Of a DNA stretch of 64,000 nucleotides, positions 44,821-53,625 are shown piece by piece (the stretch's first letter is position 1; the number at the start of each line of letters is the position of its first letter). A model generated the notes under the pieces. It searched no databases. It was not told the origin of the DNA and was given only the letters and a program-made list of their open reading frames with translations. Origin of the DNA: Archangium lansingense (lineage in GTDB: Bacteria; Myxococcota; Myxococcia; Myxococcales; Myxococcaceae); contig NZ_JAPNKA010000001.1 in assembly GCF_026626635.1 (NCBI RefSeq), positions 13,394,001 through 13,458,000 on the forward strand, in the 5' to 3' direction. The position numbers were made by a program, and so were the translations under genes.

Positions 44821-45624
44821 ATGAACCCTGAACACTCCCAGGTGCTCGAGTTTCCAGCGTGGCTCTACGGCACCAAAGCCGCCATCCTCCGCAAGGGGAG
44901 AGCCGAGGGACACTGGTGGGCTCGGGAGTATCTCAAGACTGGTGCTTTTCCCCAGCCCCGGCAGATGCGACAGGTGTCACCCGGCGAAGTGCTGGTGATG
45001 CACTCGGTGGCCGACTTCGACACGGGCGACCCCCGCTGGCGGATGCACATGTTCATCGAGGTCTTCATGGGCTTGGATGAAGGCGTCCCGAAGGAGGAGC
45101 GCCCGCGCATGAGTGACGCCTTCGAGTCCTTCTGTCTGAGCACCCCTTGGGGGGCTCTCGACCATGTCGTGTCTCCGCCCCCGCCGCATAGCGCTGAGCG
45201 CATGGCGAACCGGCTCGCCGCCTTGCTCCGCTTCTGGGAGGTGCTCCAGGGCCTTCGCTACGCGTTCTGGTCGTTCGATCAGAAGTACACGCTGGAGGAG
45301 CTCATGGATGACATCTACCGCAGGACCCTGGAGGCCTGGTGCCCCGGAGGCCCTGCCCCTGTGCGCGAGCATCTGGCCCTGACGGTGGAGCGCATGTCTC
45401 ACGCGACCCGGGAGGATTGCATGGAGGCCGTACTCCGGGTGATTTCTGGCATCGTCGAGGTGGACACCGATCTCAAGAACCGCGAGGTGCTCAGCAATCC
45501 GGACTTTCTGCGTGAGCGCCTCTCCGCGCTTCCCCCGAAGAAGTTCGAGGATATCTCCAGCGCCTACAAATACGCGGTGTCCACGCAGTTGTCGGACTGG
45601 GACAGGGAGCTGGGGCGGTATTAG
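44821..45624 (+). CDS. Hypothetical protein, candidate immunity partner
   Basis: A 267-aa protein, ATG 44821. It has no signal peptide or membrane helix and is rich in aromatic and acidic residues (MHMFIEVFMGLDEGVPKEERP, ANRLAALLRFWEVLQGL, ATREDCMEAVLRV). No family is recognised. Myxobacterial immunity proteins are often large, acidic and cytosolic like this one, and it directly follows a secreted candidate effector in the same direction with a short gap. It has no paralogue elsewhere in the window. An independent role is possible. Confidence 0.5.
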   Translation: MNPEHSQVLEFPAWLYGTKAAILRKGRAEGHWWAREYLKTGAFPQPRQMRQVSPGEVLVMHSVADFDTGDPRWRMHMFIEVFMGLDEGVPKEERPRMSDAFESFCLSTPWGALDHVVSPPPPHSAERMANRLAALLRFWEVLQGLRYAFWSFDQKYTLEELMDDIYRRTLEAWCPGGPAPVREHLALTVERMSHATREDCMEAVLRVISGIVEVDTDLKNREVLSNPDFLRERLSALPPKKFEDISSAYKYAVSTQLSDWDRELGRY

Positions 45625-45673
45625 AGCGGCTCCCCCTACAGGAGAGGGCACGGCTCGAAGCGGCGGGCAGCCT

Positions 45674-45708
45674 CTAGTGGCAGCGGCGGGATTCGAACCC
45701 GCGTCCTT
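45674..45708 (-). other. tRNA 3'-end-like fragment
   Basis: On the minus strand GCGGG-TTCGAAT-CCCGC forms a perfect T-arm, followed by CGCTGCC and A; the expected CCA is replaced by CTA. D- and anticodon arms are absent. Differs from the fragment at 31231, so it is from another tRNA. It lies between the last accessory gene and the respiratory operon, next to a REP-like repeat, and might mark an old integration boundary. Confidence 0.4.
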
Positions 45709-45714
45709 CCGGAA

Positions 45715-45776
45715 CCCTCACCCCGTCCCGCTCCCGGAGGGCGAGGGGAGATTGGGCTCAGTGGTCTGACCCGAGG
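45715..45776. repeat. REP-like intergenic repeat
   Basis: Contains CCCTCACCCCGTCCCG, then CTCCCGGAGGGCGAGGGG and CTCAGTGGTCTGACCCG. It shares the second and third parts with 40801-40840 and the first with 57449-57480. The repeat overlaps the end of the oxidase subunit IV gene: that gene's last codons and TGA are read from it. Confidence 0.65.
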
Positions 45777-46126
45777 GGTGCTGTTCTCGTCGATGCAGGT
45801 CGTTTCGGCTCCAGCTCCTCTTGGATTCCGTCCGGCCTCGCCATCCGGATTCGTGTCATCGCCTCCAGCAGCGACACTCCCAGCAGCAAGCCCAGGAACA
45901 GCACTGAGATTGGCAGCACCACCCTCCTCGCCCCTCGCTGCTCCACCAGGTGCATGAAGAACATCGCCACCAGCACTGTCTTTACCACCGCGATTCCCAG
46001 CGACGTCGGCAGCGAGTACGGGCCTGGTTTCACCTTCGTCCCCAGCACCCACGTCAGCACTGTCAGCACTACCAGCACTATCCACACAGCCACGTAACCC
46101 CAGGTGGACTTCTTCTTCTCCGCCAT
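45758..46126 (-). CDS. Cytochrome c oxidase subunit IV-type membrane protein
   Basis: A 122-aa protein, ATG 46126. Three hydrophobic segments (YVAVWIVLVVLTVLTWVLG, GIAVVKTVLVAMFFMHLVEQ, VVLPISVLFLGLLLGVSLLE) match the small caa3/bo-type subunit IV family (COX4_pro). The family carries the FMHLxxQ motif. It is the last gene of the respiratory operon, 13 bases after subunit III. Its C-terminal tail (TAPLGSDH) is encoded by the REP-like repeat, so the natural 3' end was extended by that insertion. It should assist assembly or stability of the oxidase. Confidence 0.85.
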   Translation of the reverse strand: MAEKKKSTWGYVAVWIVLVVLTVLTWVLGTKVKPGPYSLPTSLGIAVVKTVLVAMFFMHLVEQRGARRVVLPISVLFLGLLLGVSLLEAMTRIRMARPDGIQEELEPKRPASTRTAPLGSDH

Positions 46127-46139
46127 GGTGCGCCCCCCT

Positions 46140-46778
46140 TCACTCCACCAGGTACAGCAGCGGGTAGATGAACAGCCAGAAGACATCCACCAGGTGCCAG
46201 TACAACCCTCCTACCTCGACTGGGATGTGGTACTCGGCCGTGTATTTCCCAGCCACCGCTCCCCAGACCAGCCATCCCAATAACCCCATCGCCACCAGCA
46301 TGTGGACGGCGTGCACCCCCGTGAGCAGGAAATAGAGCGTGAAGAAGAGGCTCCCCCCTCTCACCGGCAGGTCCTCGAGCCGGTAGTACGCCCCGGGCAA
46401 CGCTCCGTCCGTCCAGTGCTTCCAGTACTCCCAGCCCTTGATGACCAGGAAGCCCACTCCCATTCCTATCGCCACCAGCAGCACCAGCGCCGTCAGGAAT
46501 TGCTTTCCCTGCCGGATGGAGTGCACCGCCAAGGCCACGAACAGGCTGCTCGTCACCAACAGCAGCGTCTGCACCGTCGCCCACCCCGTCTCCAGGTGCT
46601 TGCTCGCCTCGACGAACACCTCCGGGTAGTAGTACCGGTACACCGCGTACCCCACGAACAGGTTCGTGAAGAGCAGCACCTCCGAGCCCAGGAAGATCCA
46701 CATCCCCAGCTGCGCCGCGTGGCTCTGGTTCTCCCTGCTCCCGAAGTGCTCTTCCCACGGCGACGTTTCAGTAGACAC
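46140..46778 (-). CDS. Cytochrome c oxidase subunit III
   Basis: A 212-aa integral membrane protein with five to six helices (AAQLGMWIFLGSEVLLFTNL, TLLLVTSSLFVALAVHSIRQ, LVAIGMGVGFLVIKGWEYW, TGVHAVHMLVAMGLLGWLVW, WHLVDVFWLFIYPLLYLVE). GSEVLLF, the GVHAVHM segment and the HLVDVFW end are diagnostic of heme-copper oxidase subunit III. Its start overlaps the subunit I stop by 11 bases. It stabilises the catalytic core of the terminal oxidase. Confidence 0.93.
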   Translation of the reverse strand: MSTETSPWEEHFGSRENQSHAAQLGMWIFLGSEVLLFTNLFVGYAVYRYYYPEVFVEASKHLETGWATVQTLLLVTSSLFVALAVHSIRQGKQFLTALVLLVAIGMGVGFLVIKGWEYWKHWTDGALPGAYYRLEDLPVRGGSLFFTLYFLLTGVHAVHMLVAMGLLGWLVWGAVAGKYTAEYHIPVEVGGLYWHLVDVFWLFIYPLLYLVE

Positions 46779-48390
46779 GGGGCGCCTCGGGCACGGTGTA
46801 GTCGTGGACCTCGCGCTCGAAGCGCGGGGCCTGTGTGAAGTTGTGCGGCGCCGGCGGCGAGCCGCTGTGCCACTCGTATCCCCTCGAGCCCCAGGGATTC
46901 GGTGTGCTCTCCGGGCCGTACCTCAGCGACCACAGCAGGTAGATGGCGATCAGCCCGAAGCCGAATGCCAGCAGCGACGCCCCCGCCGTGCTCAGCACGT
47001 GCAGCCACTGCATCTCCGCCGGGTACTGGTAGTAACGCCTCGGCATCCCCAGGTTCCCCAACAGGAACTGCGGCAGGAACGTCACGATGAAGCCGAAGAT
47101 GATGGTGATGGCCGACAGGAACGACCAGCGCTCCGGGTACACCCTCCCGAACATCTTCGGCCACCAGTAGTGCAGCGCCGCCAGGAACGCCATCAGCACC
47201 GCCCCCACCATGATGTAGTGGAAGTGCGCCACGATGAAGTACGTGTCGTGCCAGTGCACGTCCAGTGACGTCGTCGCCACCGCCACCCCCGTCATCCCCC
47301 CGAAAATCAGCAGGAAGATGAACCCCAGCACGTAGAGCAGCGGCACTCGTAGGTCGATGCTTCCCCCGTACATCGTCGCCACCCAGTTGAAGATCTTGAT
47401 GGCCGTGAAGATGGCCACCAGCATGCTCAACACCCCGAAGAACCCCGAGCCAAACGTCGACTGCCCCGACACGAACATGTGGTGCCCCCACGAGAAGAAC
47501 CCCACGAAGGCAATCCCAAACGTCGACACCGCAATCATCTTGTAACCGAAGATGTTCTTCCGGCTGAACGCACACACCACTTCGGTGATGACCCCCATCG
47601 CCGGCAGCACCATGATGTAGACCGCCGGGTGCGAGTAGAACCAGAACATGTGCTGGAACAGCACCGGGTCTCCTCCCCTCGAGGGGTCGAAGATGCCCAC
47701 TCCCAGCACCCGCTCGAAGAACACCAGCAGCAGCACCATCCCCAGCACCGGCGTCGCCACCACCTGGATGACCGAGGTGCCGTAGAGCGCCCAGACGAAG
47801 AGCGGAATGCGGCTCCAGTGCATCCCCGGCGCCCTCAGCGTGTGCACCGTGGTGATGAAGTTCAGTCCCGTGATGATGGTGGAGAACCCGATGACGAACA
47901 CCCCCATCAGGATGGGGGTCACCGCCGTCGGCGAGGTCGTGCTGTACGGCGTGTAGAACGTCCACCCCGTGTCCGCTCCGCTCCACAACATGCCGAACAG
48001 CGTCAGTGCCGCTCCCGCCACGTAGATGTACACCGAGGCCAGGTTCAGCCTCGGGAACGCCACGTCCTTCGCCCCCAGCATGATGGGCAGCACGAAGTTG
48101 CCGAACGCCGAGGGAATCGCCGGAATCATGAACAGCCACACCATCGTCACCCCGTGCAGGGTGAACATCCGGTTGTACGTCATCGCGCTGATGATGGTCG
48201 GCCCCGGAGTGAGCAGTTCGATTCGCAGCACCATCGCGAAGACGCCCCCGAGCAGCAGCGCCAGGATGACCAGCACCAGGAACATCACCCCGATTCGCTT
48301 GTGGTCTCGCGTCAGCAGCCACGAGCCCACCGTCGTCTCGTGGTTGAGATAGGTGACCTCCGGCTGACTACTTCCCGCCGATGGGTTCAT
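46768..48390 (-). CDS. ctaD: Cytochrome c oxidase subunit I
   Basis: A 540-aa catalytic subunit of a heme-copper oxidase, about 12 membrane helices. It reduces O2 to water at the heme a3-CuB site and pumps protons. Visible ligands include HGVTMVWLFMIP (low-spin heme His), FWFYSHPAVYIMVLPAMG (CuB His and cross-linked Tyr region), FSWGHHMFVSG (two CuB His) and FIVAHFHYIMVGAVL (heme a3 and a His). D- and K-channel residues appear normal. The start ATG at 48390 overlaps the subunit II gene by 23 bases. Type A oxidase of caa3 kind, in line with subunit II. Confidence 0.95.
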   Translation of the reverse strand: MNPSAGSSQPEVTYLNHETTVGSWLLTRDHKRIGVMFLVLVILALLLGGVFAMVLRIELLTPGPTIISAMTYNRMFTLHGVTMVWLFMIPAIPSAFGNFVLPIMLGAKDVAFPRLNLASVYIYVAGAALTLFGMLWSGADTGWTFYTPYSTTSPTAVTPILMGVFVIGFSTIITGLNFITTVHTLRAPGMHWSRIPLFVWALYGTSVIQVVATPVLGMVLLLVFFERVLGVGIFDPSRGGDPVLFQHMFWFYSHPAVYIMVLPAMGVITEVVCAFSRKNIFGYKMIAVSTFGIAFVGFFSWGHHMFVSGQSTFGSGFFGVLSMLVAIFTAIKIFNWVATMYGGSIDLRVPLLYVLGFIFLLIFGGMTGVAVATTSLDVHWHDTYFIVAHFHYIMVGAVLMAFLAALHYWWPKMFGRVYPERWSFLSAITIIFGFIVTFLPQFLLGNLGMPRRYYQYPAEMQWLHVLSTAGASLLAFGFGLIAIYLLWSLRYGPESTPNPWGSRGYEWHSGSPPAPHNFTQAPRFEREVHDYTVPEAPRVY

Positions 48391-49522
48391 ACACGGGCCC
48401 CTCCGACCGGATGGTCTCCAGCCGCGCGCTGCGCAGCGTCTTGATGTACTCGACCAGCGCCGCCACCTCCGCCGCCTCCAGCACTCCCAGGAACGCCGGC
48501 ATCACCGGCTCGAACCCCGCCACCACCTGCTCCCGCGGATTCATCATCGACTCCGTCAGGTACGCCTCGTCCGCCACCACCGTCTCCCCGCTCGCCAGCC
48601 GCTCTCGTCTCCCGTACAGGTCCAGCCACGTGGGCCCGATGTGCGCCGTCCCATCCACCGTGTGGCACTTCAGGCAACCCCTCTCCGCCGCCACGCGCTC
48701 GCCCCGCGCCGCCAGCGTTCCCCTCTCGCCGTACATGACTTCGCCGTGCGGCTCCTGCGCGTCGTAACGCACCGCCTGCCGCGCGGGCTTCTGGGACTCC
48801 TCCCGCTCGGGGGCGCTCGGCGTCGCGTCCCGGCGCGACACCGGGCCTCTCCGCTGCTCCTGCATCCATGCCTCGTAGTCCTCCGGTGAGAGCGCCACGA
48901 CCTCGGCCCACATCTCCGAGTGCTTCAGTCCGCAGAACTCCGCGCACATCACCCGGTAGCTGCCCGGCTTCGTCACCTCGAACCACGTCTGCGTATAGGC
49001 GCCCGGCAATGCGTCCTGCTTGATGCGGAACGCCGGCACGTAGAAGGAATGGATGACGTCCCGGCTCGTCAGCAGCAGCCTCACCGGTCTGCCCACCGGC
49101 ACCCGGAGGACGCCGATGGCGTTGGGGCCCTCGGGATAGGTGAACTGCCACATCCACTGCTTGCCCACCACGTAGACGTCCATCGCGTCCGGCGGCGGCG
49201 TCTGCATCCGGATGAAGTCGTGGAAGCCAATGAAGAACCACGCCAGGAACGTGGTGAGCGGCACTCCCACGAACAGCACTTCCCACCCGAGCGTCGTCTG
49301 TATCTTGGGGGTGACGTCCGTCTCCGAACGCCTCCGGAACCGGATGATGAAGTATGCCGACAGGCCGAGGACGAGCGTGGCCACCACCATCGCCGTCGTG
49401 ATGATGACGTAGTGCAGGGAGTCCACGTCCTTCGCGATGGTGGACGCCTGCTCCGGCAGGAAGAGTATTCGCCGGAACACCTCGTTCACCGTGCCCCCGA
49501 AGGAGTCTTCTCCCGGAGTCAT
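48368..49522 (-). CDS. Cytochrome c oxidase subunit II with fused cytochrome c domain
   Basis: A 384-aa protein; ATG 49522 overlapping the previous stop as ATGA. Two membrane helices (VIITTAMVVATLVLGLSAYF, VLFVGVPLTTFLAWFFIGF) precede the cupredoxin domain with the CuA site CAEFCGLKHSEM and HSFYVPAFRIKQD. A C-terminal c-type cytochrome domain follows, with heme motif CLKCH and Met ligand in EPVMPAFLG. This makes it a caa3-type subunit II that accepts electrons through its own heme c. Electrons should arrive from alternative complex III encoded upstream in the same operon. Confidence 0.94.
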   Translation of the reverse strand: MTPGEDSFGGTVNEVFRRILFLPEQASTIAKDVDSLHYVIITTAMVVATLVLGLSAYFIIRFRRRSETDVTPKIQTTLGWEVLFVGVPLTTFLAWFFIGFHDFIRMQTPPPDAMDVYVVGKQWMWQFTYPEGPNAIGVLRVPVGRPVRLLLTSRDVIHSFYVPAFRIKQDALPGAYTQTWFEVTKPGSYRVMCAEFCGLKHSEMWAEVVALSPEDYEAWMQEQRRGPVSRRDATPSAPEREESQKPARQAVRYDAQEPHGEVMYGERGTLAARGERVAAERGCLKCHTVDGTAHIGPTWLDLYGRRERLASGETVVADEAYLTESMMNPREQVVAGFEPVMPAFLGVLEAAEVAALVEYIKTLRSARLETIRSEGPVYEPIGGK

Positions 49523-49920
49523 CGCACGCCCCCGTCTCGTCGCTGCTGCTGCTCGCTCACGACGCGCTCGATGCCCCGCTCGATGGGGATGTGCACCACT
49601 CCCGCGTCCCGGTTCACCCAGCCGTAGCCGTGCAGTCTCTTCTGTTGCTCGGCCTTCTCGTCCTCCGCTCGGGTGTCCAACGGGAAGAGCCCCGTGTTGA
49701 CGATGTTGAGCTCCGCCTTGCCCAGCTCCTGGGGCTCCGAGGGGCCCGCCGGGTTGAGGTTCTTCTCGCGCCGCTGGAGCTGCACCCAGGTGATCACCAC
49801 GAAGACCGTGAAGACGATGAGCGCTCCGGCGAGCACCCCGCTCACCCACCTCCCGCTCACCGGCTGCGGGTCGCGCTCGGGCGTCTTCCACTCCACCTTG
49901 GGCCCCTCCTCGCCGCTCAT
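49519..49920 (-). CDS. Small single-pass membrane protein of the ACIII/oxidase operon
   Basis: A 133-aa protein; ATG 49920 and its stop overlaps the coxB start (ATGA). One membrane helix (VSGVLAGALIVFTVFVVITWVQ, near residues 22-43) is followed by a soluble tail with LGYGWVNRD-like and HIPIERGIERVV segments. No family is recognised, though proteins in this position between ActF and subunit II are common in myxobacterial and related operons. Coupled translation on both sides suggests an assembly or structural role in the ACIII-oxidase supercomplex. This is inference. Confidence 0.7.
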   Translation of the reverse strand: MSGEEGPKVEWKTPERDPQPVSGRWVSGVLAGALIVFTVFVVITWVQLQRREKNLNPAGPSEPQELGKAELNIVNTGLFPLDTRAEDEKAEQQKRLHGYGWVNRDAGVVHIPIERGIERVVSEQQQRRDGGVR

Positions 49921-51095
49921 TTGCTGTACCTCAGGGACTCGTGCAGGTAGGGGTCTCCCACCGGCACCGTGGCGTGTCCCCTCAGCCTCCACAGCGTGAA
50001 GGCCACCGCTGCTCCCCCCACTCCCAGGAAGGCCGACACGTCCGCCCAGTGCGGCCCTGGGCCCTTCGGGCTCACCACCGGCACCACCAGCCACCAGGTG
50101 TCCGCCGCGTGCGCCACCAGCAGCCACACCGCCGCCACCGTCAGCGTCCGCCGGTGCTGCTTGAAGGGCCTCGACAGCAACACGAAGAACGGGAGCAGGA
50201 AGCGCGCACTGACGATGAACAACGCCACCGGCTCCCAGGCCCCCCTCGCGCGCAGCACGTACCAGGGCACCTCGTGCGGCAGGTCCGCTATCCAGATGAG
50301 GAAGAACTGGCTGAAGGCCATGTAGGCCCAGAAGATGCTGAAGGCGAACAGGAACTTGCCCAGGCTCGCCCGGTGCGAGTCATTGACCAGCTCGCCATAC
50401 AGGTTCGGCCCCCTCGCCAGGCTCGTCGCCAGCGTCAGCATCGCCAGCGCCCCCACGAACGCCCCCGAGAACCAATACAACCCATACACCGTCGAGACGA
50501 ACAGCGGCTCCAGCGACATCAGCCAGTCCAGCGACGCGAACGACATCGCCAGCCCCATCACCGGCAGCGCCCCCGCCCCCAGCCACCACTGCCACCGTGT
50601 GAGCTTCAGCTCGCCCGTCTCGTCCTGTCGCCTCGACCAGCGCAGCAGCAGCTCTCCCACCGCAGTCCAGACGCCGAAGTACACGGCCGACCGTCCCACC
50701 CAGAACGGCAGGTTGAGCCACGCCCGCTTGTGCTCGAGCTTCTTCAGGTCCTTCTCGGACAACGGCGGCTCGCCCAGCCACGGGTAGAGGTGGCTCGCCC
50801 CCACGAGGATGGGCAGGAAGAGCAGCGCGAAGAGCGGCAACGTCGCAGCCATCGTCTCCAGCATGCGCCGCAGCACCACCGGCCAGCGCGCCTTCGACGC
50901 GTGCCACGCCCCCAGCAGCAGCAGGGACGCCACGGCGATTCCCGCCCAGTACGCGAAGGCGAACAGGTACCCGAAGAGTGTTCGCCGCGTGTCCACCGCG
51001 AAGCCGACTCCCGTCACCCCCAGCCCCACCGCGCCCACCGCCGCGGAGGCCAGCATGGGCCCTCGCCCTCCCGTGAAGCGCTCCATCACCTTCAT
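49917..51095 (-). CDS. actF: Alternative complex III membrane subunit ActF
   Basis: A 392-aa protein with about ten membrane helices (FGYLFAFAYWAGIAVASLLL, MLETMAATLPLFALLFLPIL, LSLEPLFVSTVYGLYWFSG, FLFAFSIFWAYMAFSQFFL). It belongs to the NrfD-like quinol-oxidising or proton-channel subunits of alternative complex III. The overlap ATGA with the upstream actE stop and downstream gene indicates one transcript. ActF is smaller than ActC and is thought to interact with it in the membrane. Confidence 0.92.
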   Translation of the reverse strand: MKVMERFTGGRGPMLASAAVGAVGLGVTGVGFAVDTRRTLFGYLFAFAYWAGIAVASLLLLGAWHASKARWPVVLRRMLETMAATLPLFALLFLPILVGASHLYPWLGEPPLSEKDLKKLEHKRAWLNLPFWVGRSAVYFGVWTAVGELLLRWSRRQDETGELKLTRWQWWLGAGALPVMGLAMSFASLDWLMSLEPLFVSTVYGLYWFSGAFVGALAMLTLATSLARGPNLYGELVNDSHRASLGKFLFAFSIFWAYMAFSQFFLIWIADLPHEVPWYVLRARGAWEPVALFIVSARFLLPFFVLLSRPFKQHRRTLTVAAVWLLVAHAADTWWLVVPVVSPKGPGPHWADVSAFLGVGGAAVAFTLWRLRGHATVPVGDPYLHESLRYSK

Positions 51096-51682
51096 GGAGG
51101 GCCCCCCTTCTCAAGCTGGGGCCGAGCCTCGGGCGGCACGTCTTCGAGCCTCGCTCGCTGGCTCTCTTGGAGCGCCCGCACGTACGCCACCACCGCCCAC
51201 CGCTGCTCCGGCGTCAGTTTCTCCGCGTACGCCGGCATCAGCCCGAACCCCTGCGTGATGACGTCGTAGTAGTACCCGTCCGGGTACGGCGGCATGTCCA
51301 CCAGCGACGGTGGCTCGCGCAGGCCCATGTTCTTCGCGACCTGCGACACCCCGTCCCCCAACACCCCGTGGCACGTCGCGCAGTAGATGTCGAAGGACCT
51401 ACCCCCGCTCTCCACCAACTCTCGTGTCACCGTGAGAGGGATTGAGTCCACGTATCCGCCATCCGGCGCGTCCTTGCCCGTGAGGAGGAACCGGTCCTTT
51501 CCCCTCCTGTCCCTCGGCACCGTCCCCACCGGCGGCTGGCGCATCGCCCGCTCGTCCGCGAAGAAGGCACTCTCCCGGTAGGGCAGCGCCTTCGGCTGCT
51601 GCTTCATCCCTCCCCAGCCCTGGAAGTCCACGGAGCAGCCGGTCAGCACCCATGCCACCGGGATGAGGAGCAGGCACCTCAT
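51092..51682 (-). CDS. actE: Alternative complex III monoheme cytochrome c, ActE
   Basis: A 196-aa lipoprotein: signal peptide ending VAWVLTGC, then a soluble domain with one CATCH heme c motif (YCATCHGVLGDG) and a Met ligand probably in GLMPAYAEKLTP. This is the usual ActE fold of ACIII, which passes electrons from ActA to the oxidase. The start ATG 51682 overlaps the actD stop, and its own stop overlaps the actF start. Confidence 0.9.
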   Translation of the reverse strand: MRCLLLIPVAWVLTGCSVDFQGWGGMKQQPKALPYRESAFFADERAMRQPPVGTVPRDRRGKDRFLLTGKDAPDGGYVDSIPLTVTRELVESGGRSFDIYCATCHGVLGDGVSQVAKNMGLREPPSLVDMPPYPDGYYYDVITQGFGLMPAYAEKLTPEQRWAVVAYVRALQESQRARLEDVPPEARPQLEKGGPP

Positions 51683-52212
51683 TCCTTCTCCTCCACCACC
51701 GCGGTGTTCCTCGCCGCCAGCTCGCGCAGGTGCCTCAGCACTGGCTCCGCTTCTTCTCGCTGCTTCGTGGTGACGCTCACCCAGAAGCTCCCCGTGGAGG
51801 CTGTGCGGAAGGACTCCAGCTCGAAGAGTGGATGGTGCGGCCTCGGGAAGCGGAACAGCCACATCAGCCCGAAGAAGAGCGACAGCGCGGCGAACAACAC
51901 CATCGACTCGAAGGTGATGGGCACGAAGGTCGGCCCCGAATGTGGCGGGCGGTTGCCCACGTTGAGCGGGGAGTCCACCGCGCTCGTCCACCATTGCAGC
52001 CAGTATGCGAACGCAGCCCCTGTCAGCCCCGCCACCAAGGCAAAGCCACGCAGCGGCGAGGGCTTCAGCTCCAGCACCTCCTCGATTCCCTCCACCGGGT
52101 AGGGCGAGAAGGCATCCAGCGTCTCCTTCGCGTAGCCCAGCTCGCCCAGTCTCCGCAGGGCCTTCTTCGCCTCGTCCCCCGAGCCGAACTCTCCCACCAC
52201 CCAGTAGCGCAT
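51679..52212 (-). CDS. actD: Alternative complex III subunit ActD (DUF3341)
   Basis: A 177-aa protein with two membrane helices (FALVAGLTGAAFAYWLQWW, SMVLFAALSLFFGLMWLF). The N-terminal soluble part (GEFGSGDEAKKALRRLGELG) and GFWVSVTTKQREEAEP end are typical of DUF3341 (ActD) proteins. It sits in the membrane part of the complex between ActC and ActE. The gap to actC is 3 bases. Confidence 0.92.
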   Translation of the reverse strand: MRYWVVGEFGSGDEAKKALRRLGELGYAKETLDAFSPYPVEGIEEVLELKPSPLRGFALVAGLTGAAFAYWLQWWTSAVDSPLNVGNRPPHSGPTFVPITFESMVLFAALSLFFGLMWLFRFPRPHHPLFELESFRTASTGSFWVSVTTKQREEAEPVLRHLRELAARNTAVVEEKE

Positions 52213-52215
52213 GGC

Positions 52216-53617
<1,402 letters not shown>

Positions 53618-53625
<8 letters not shown>

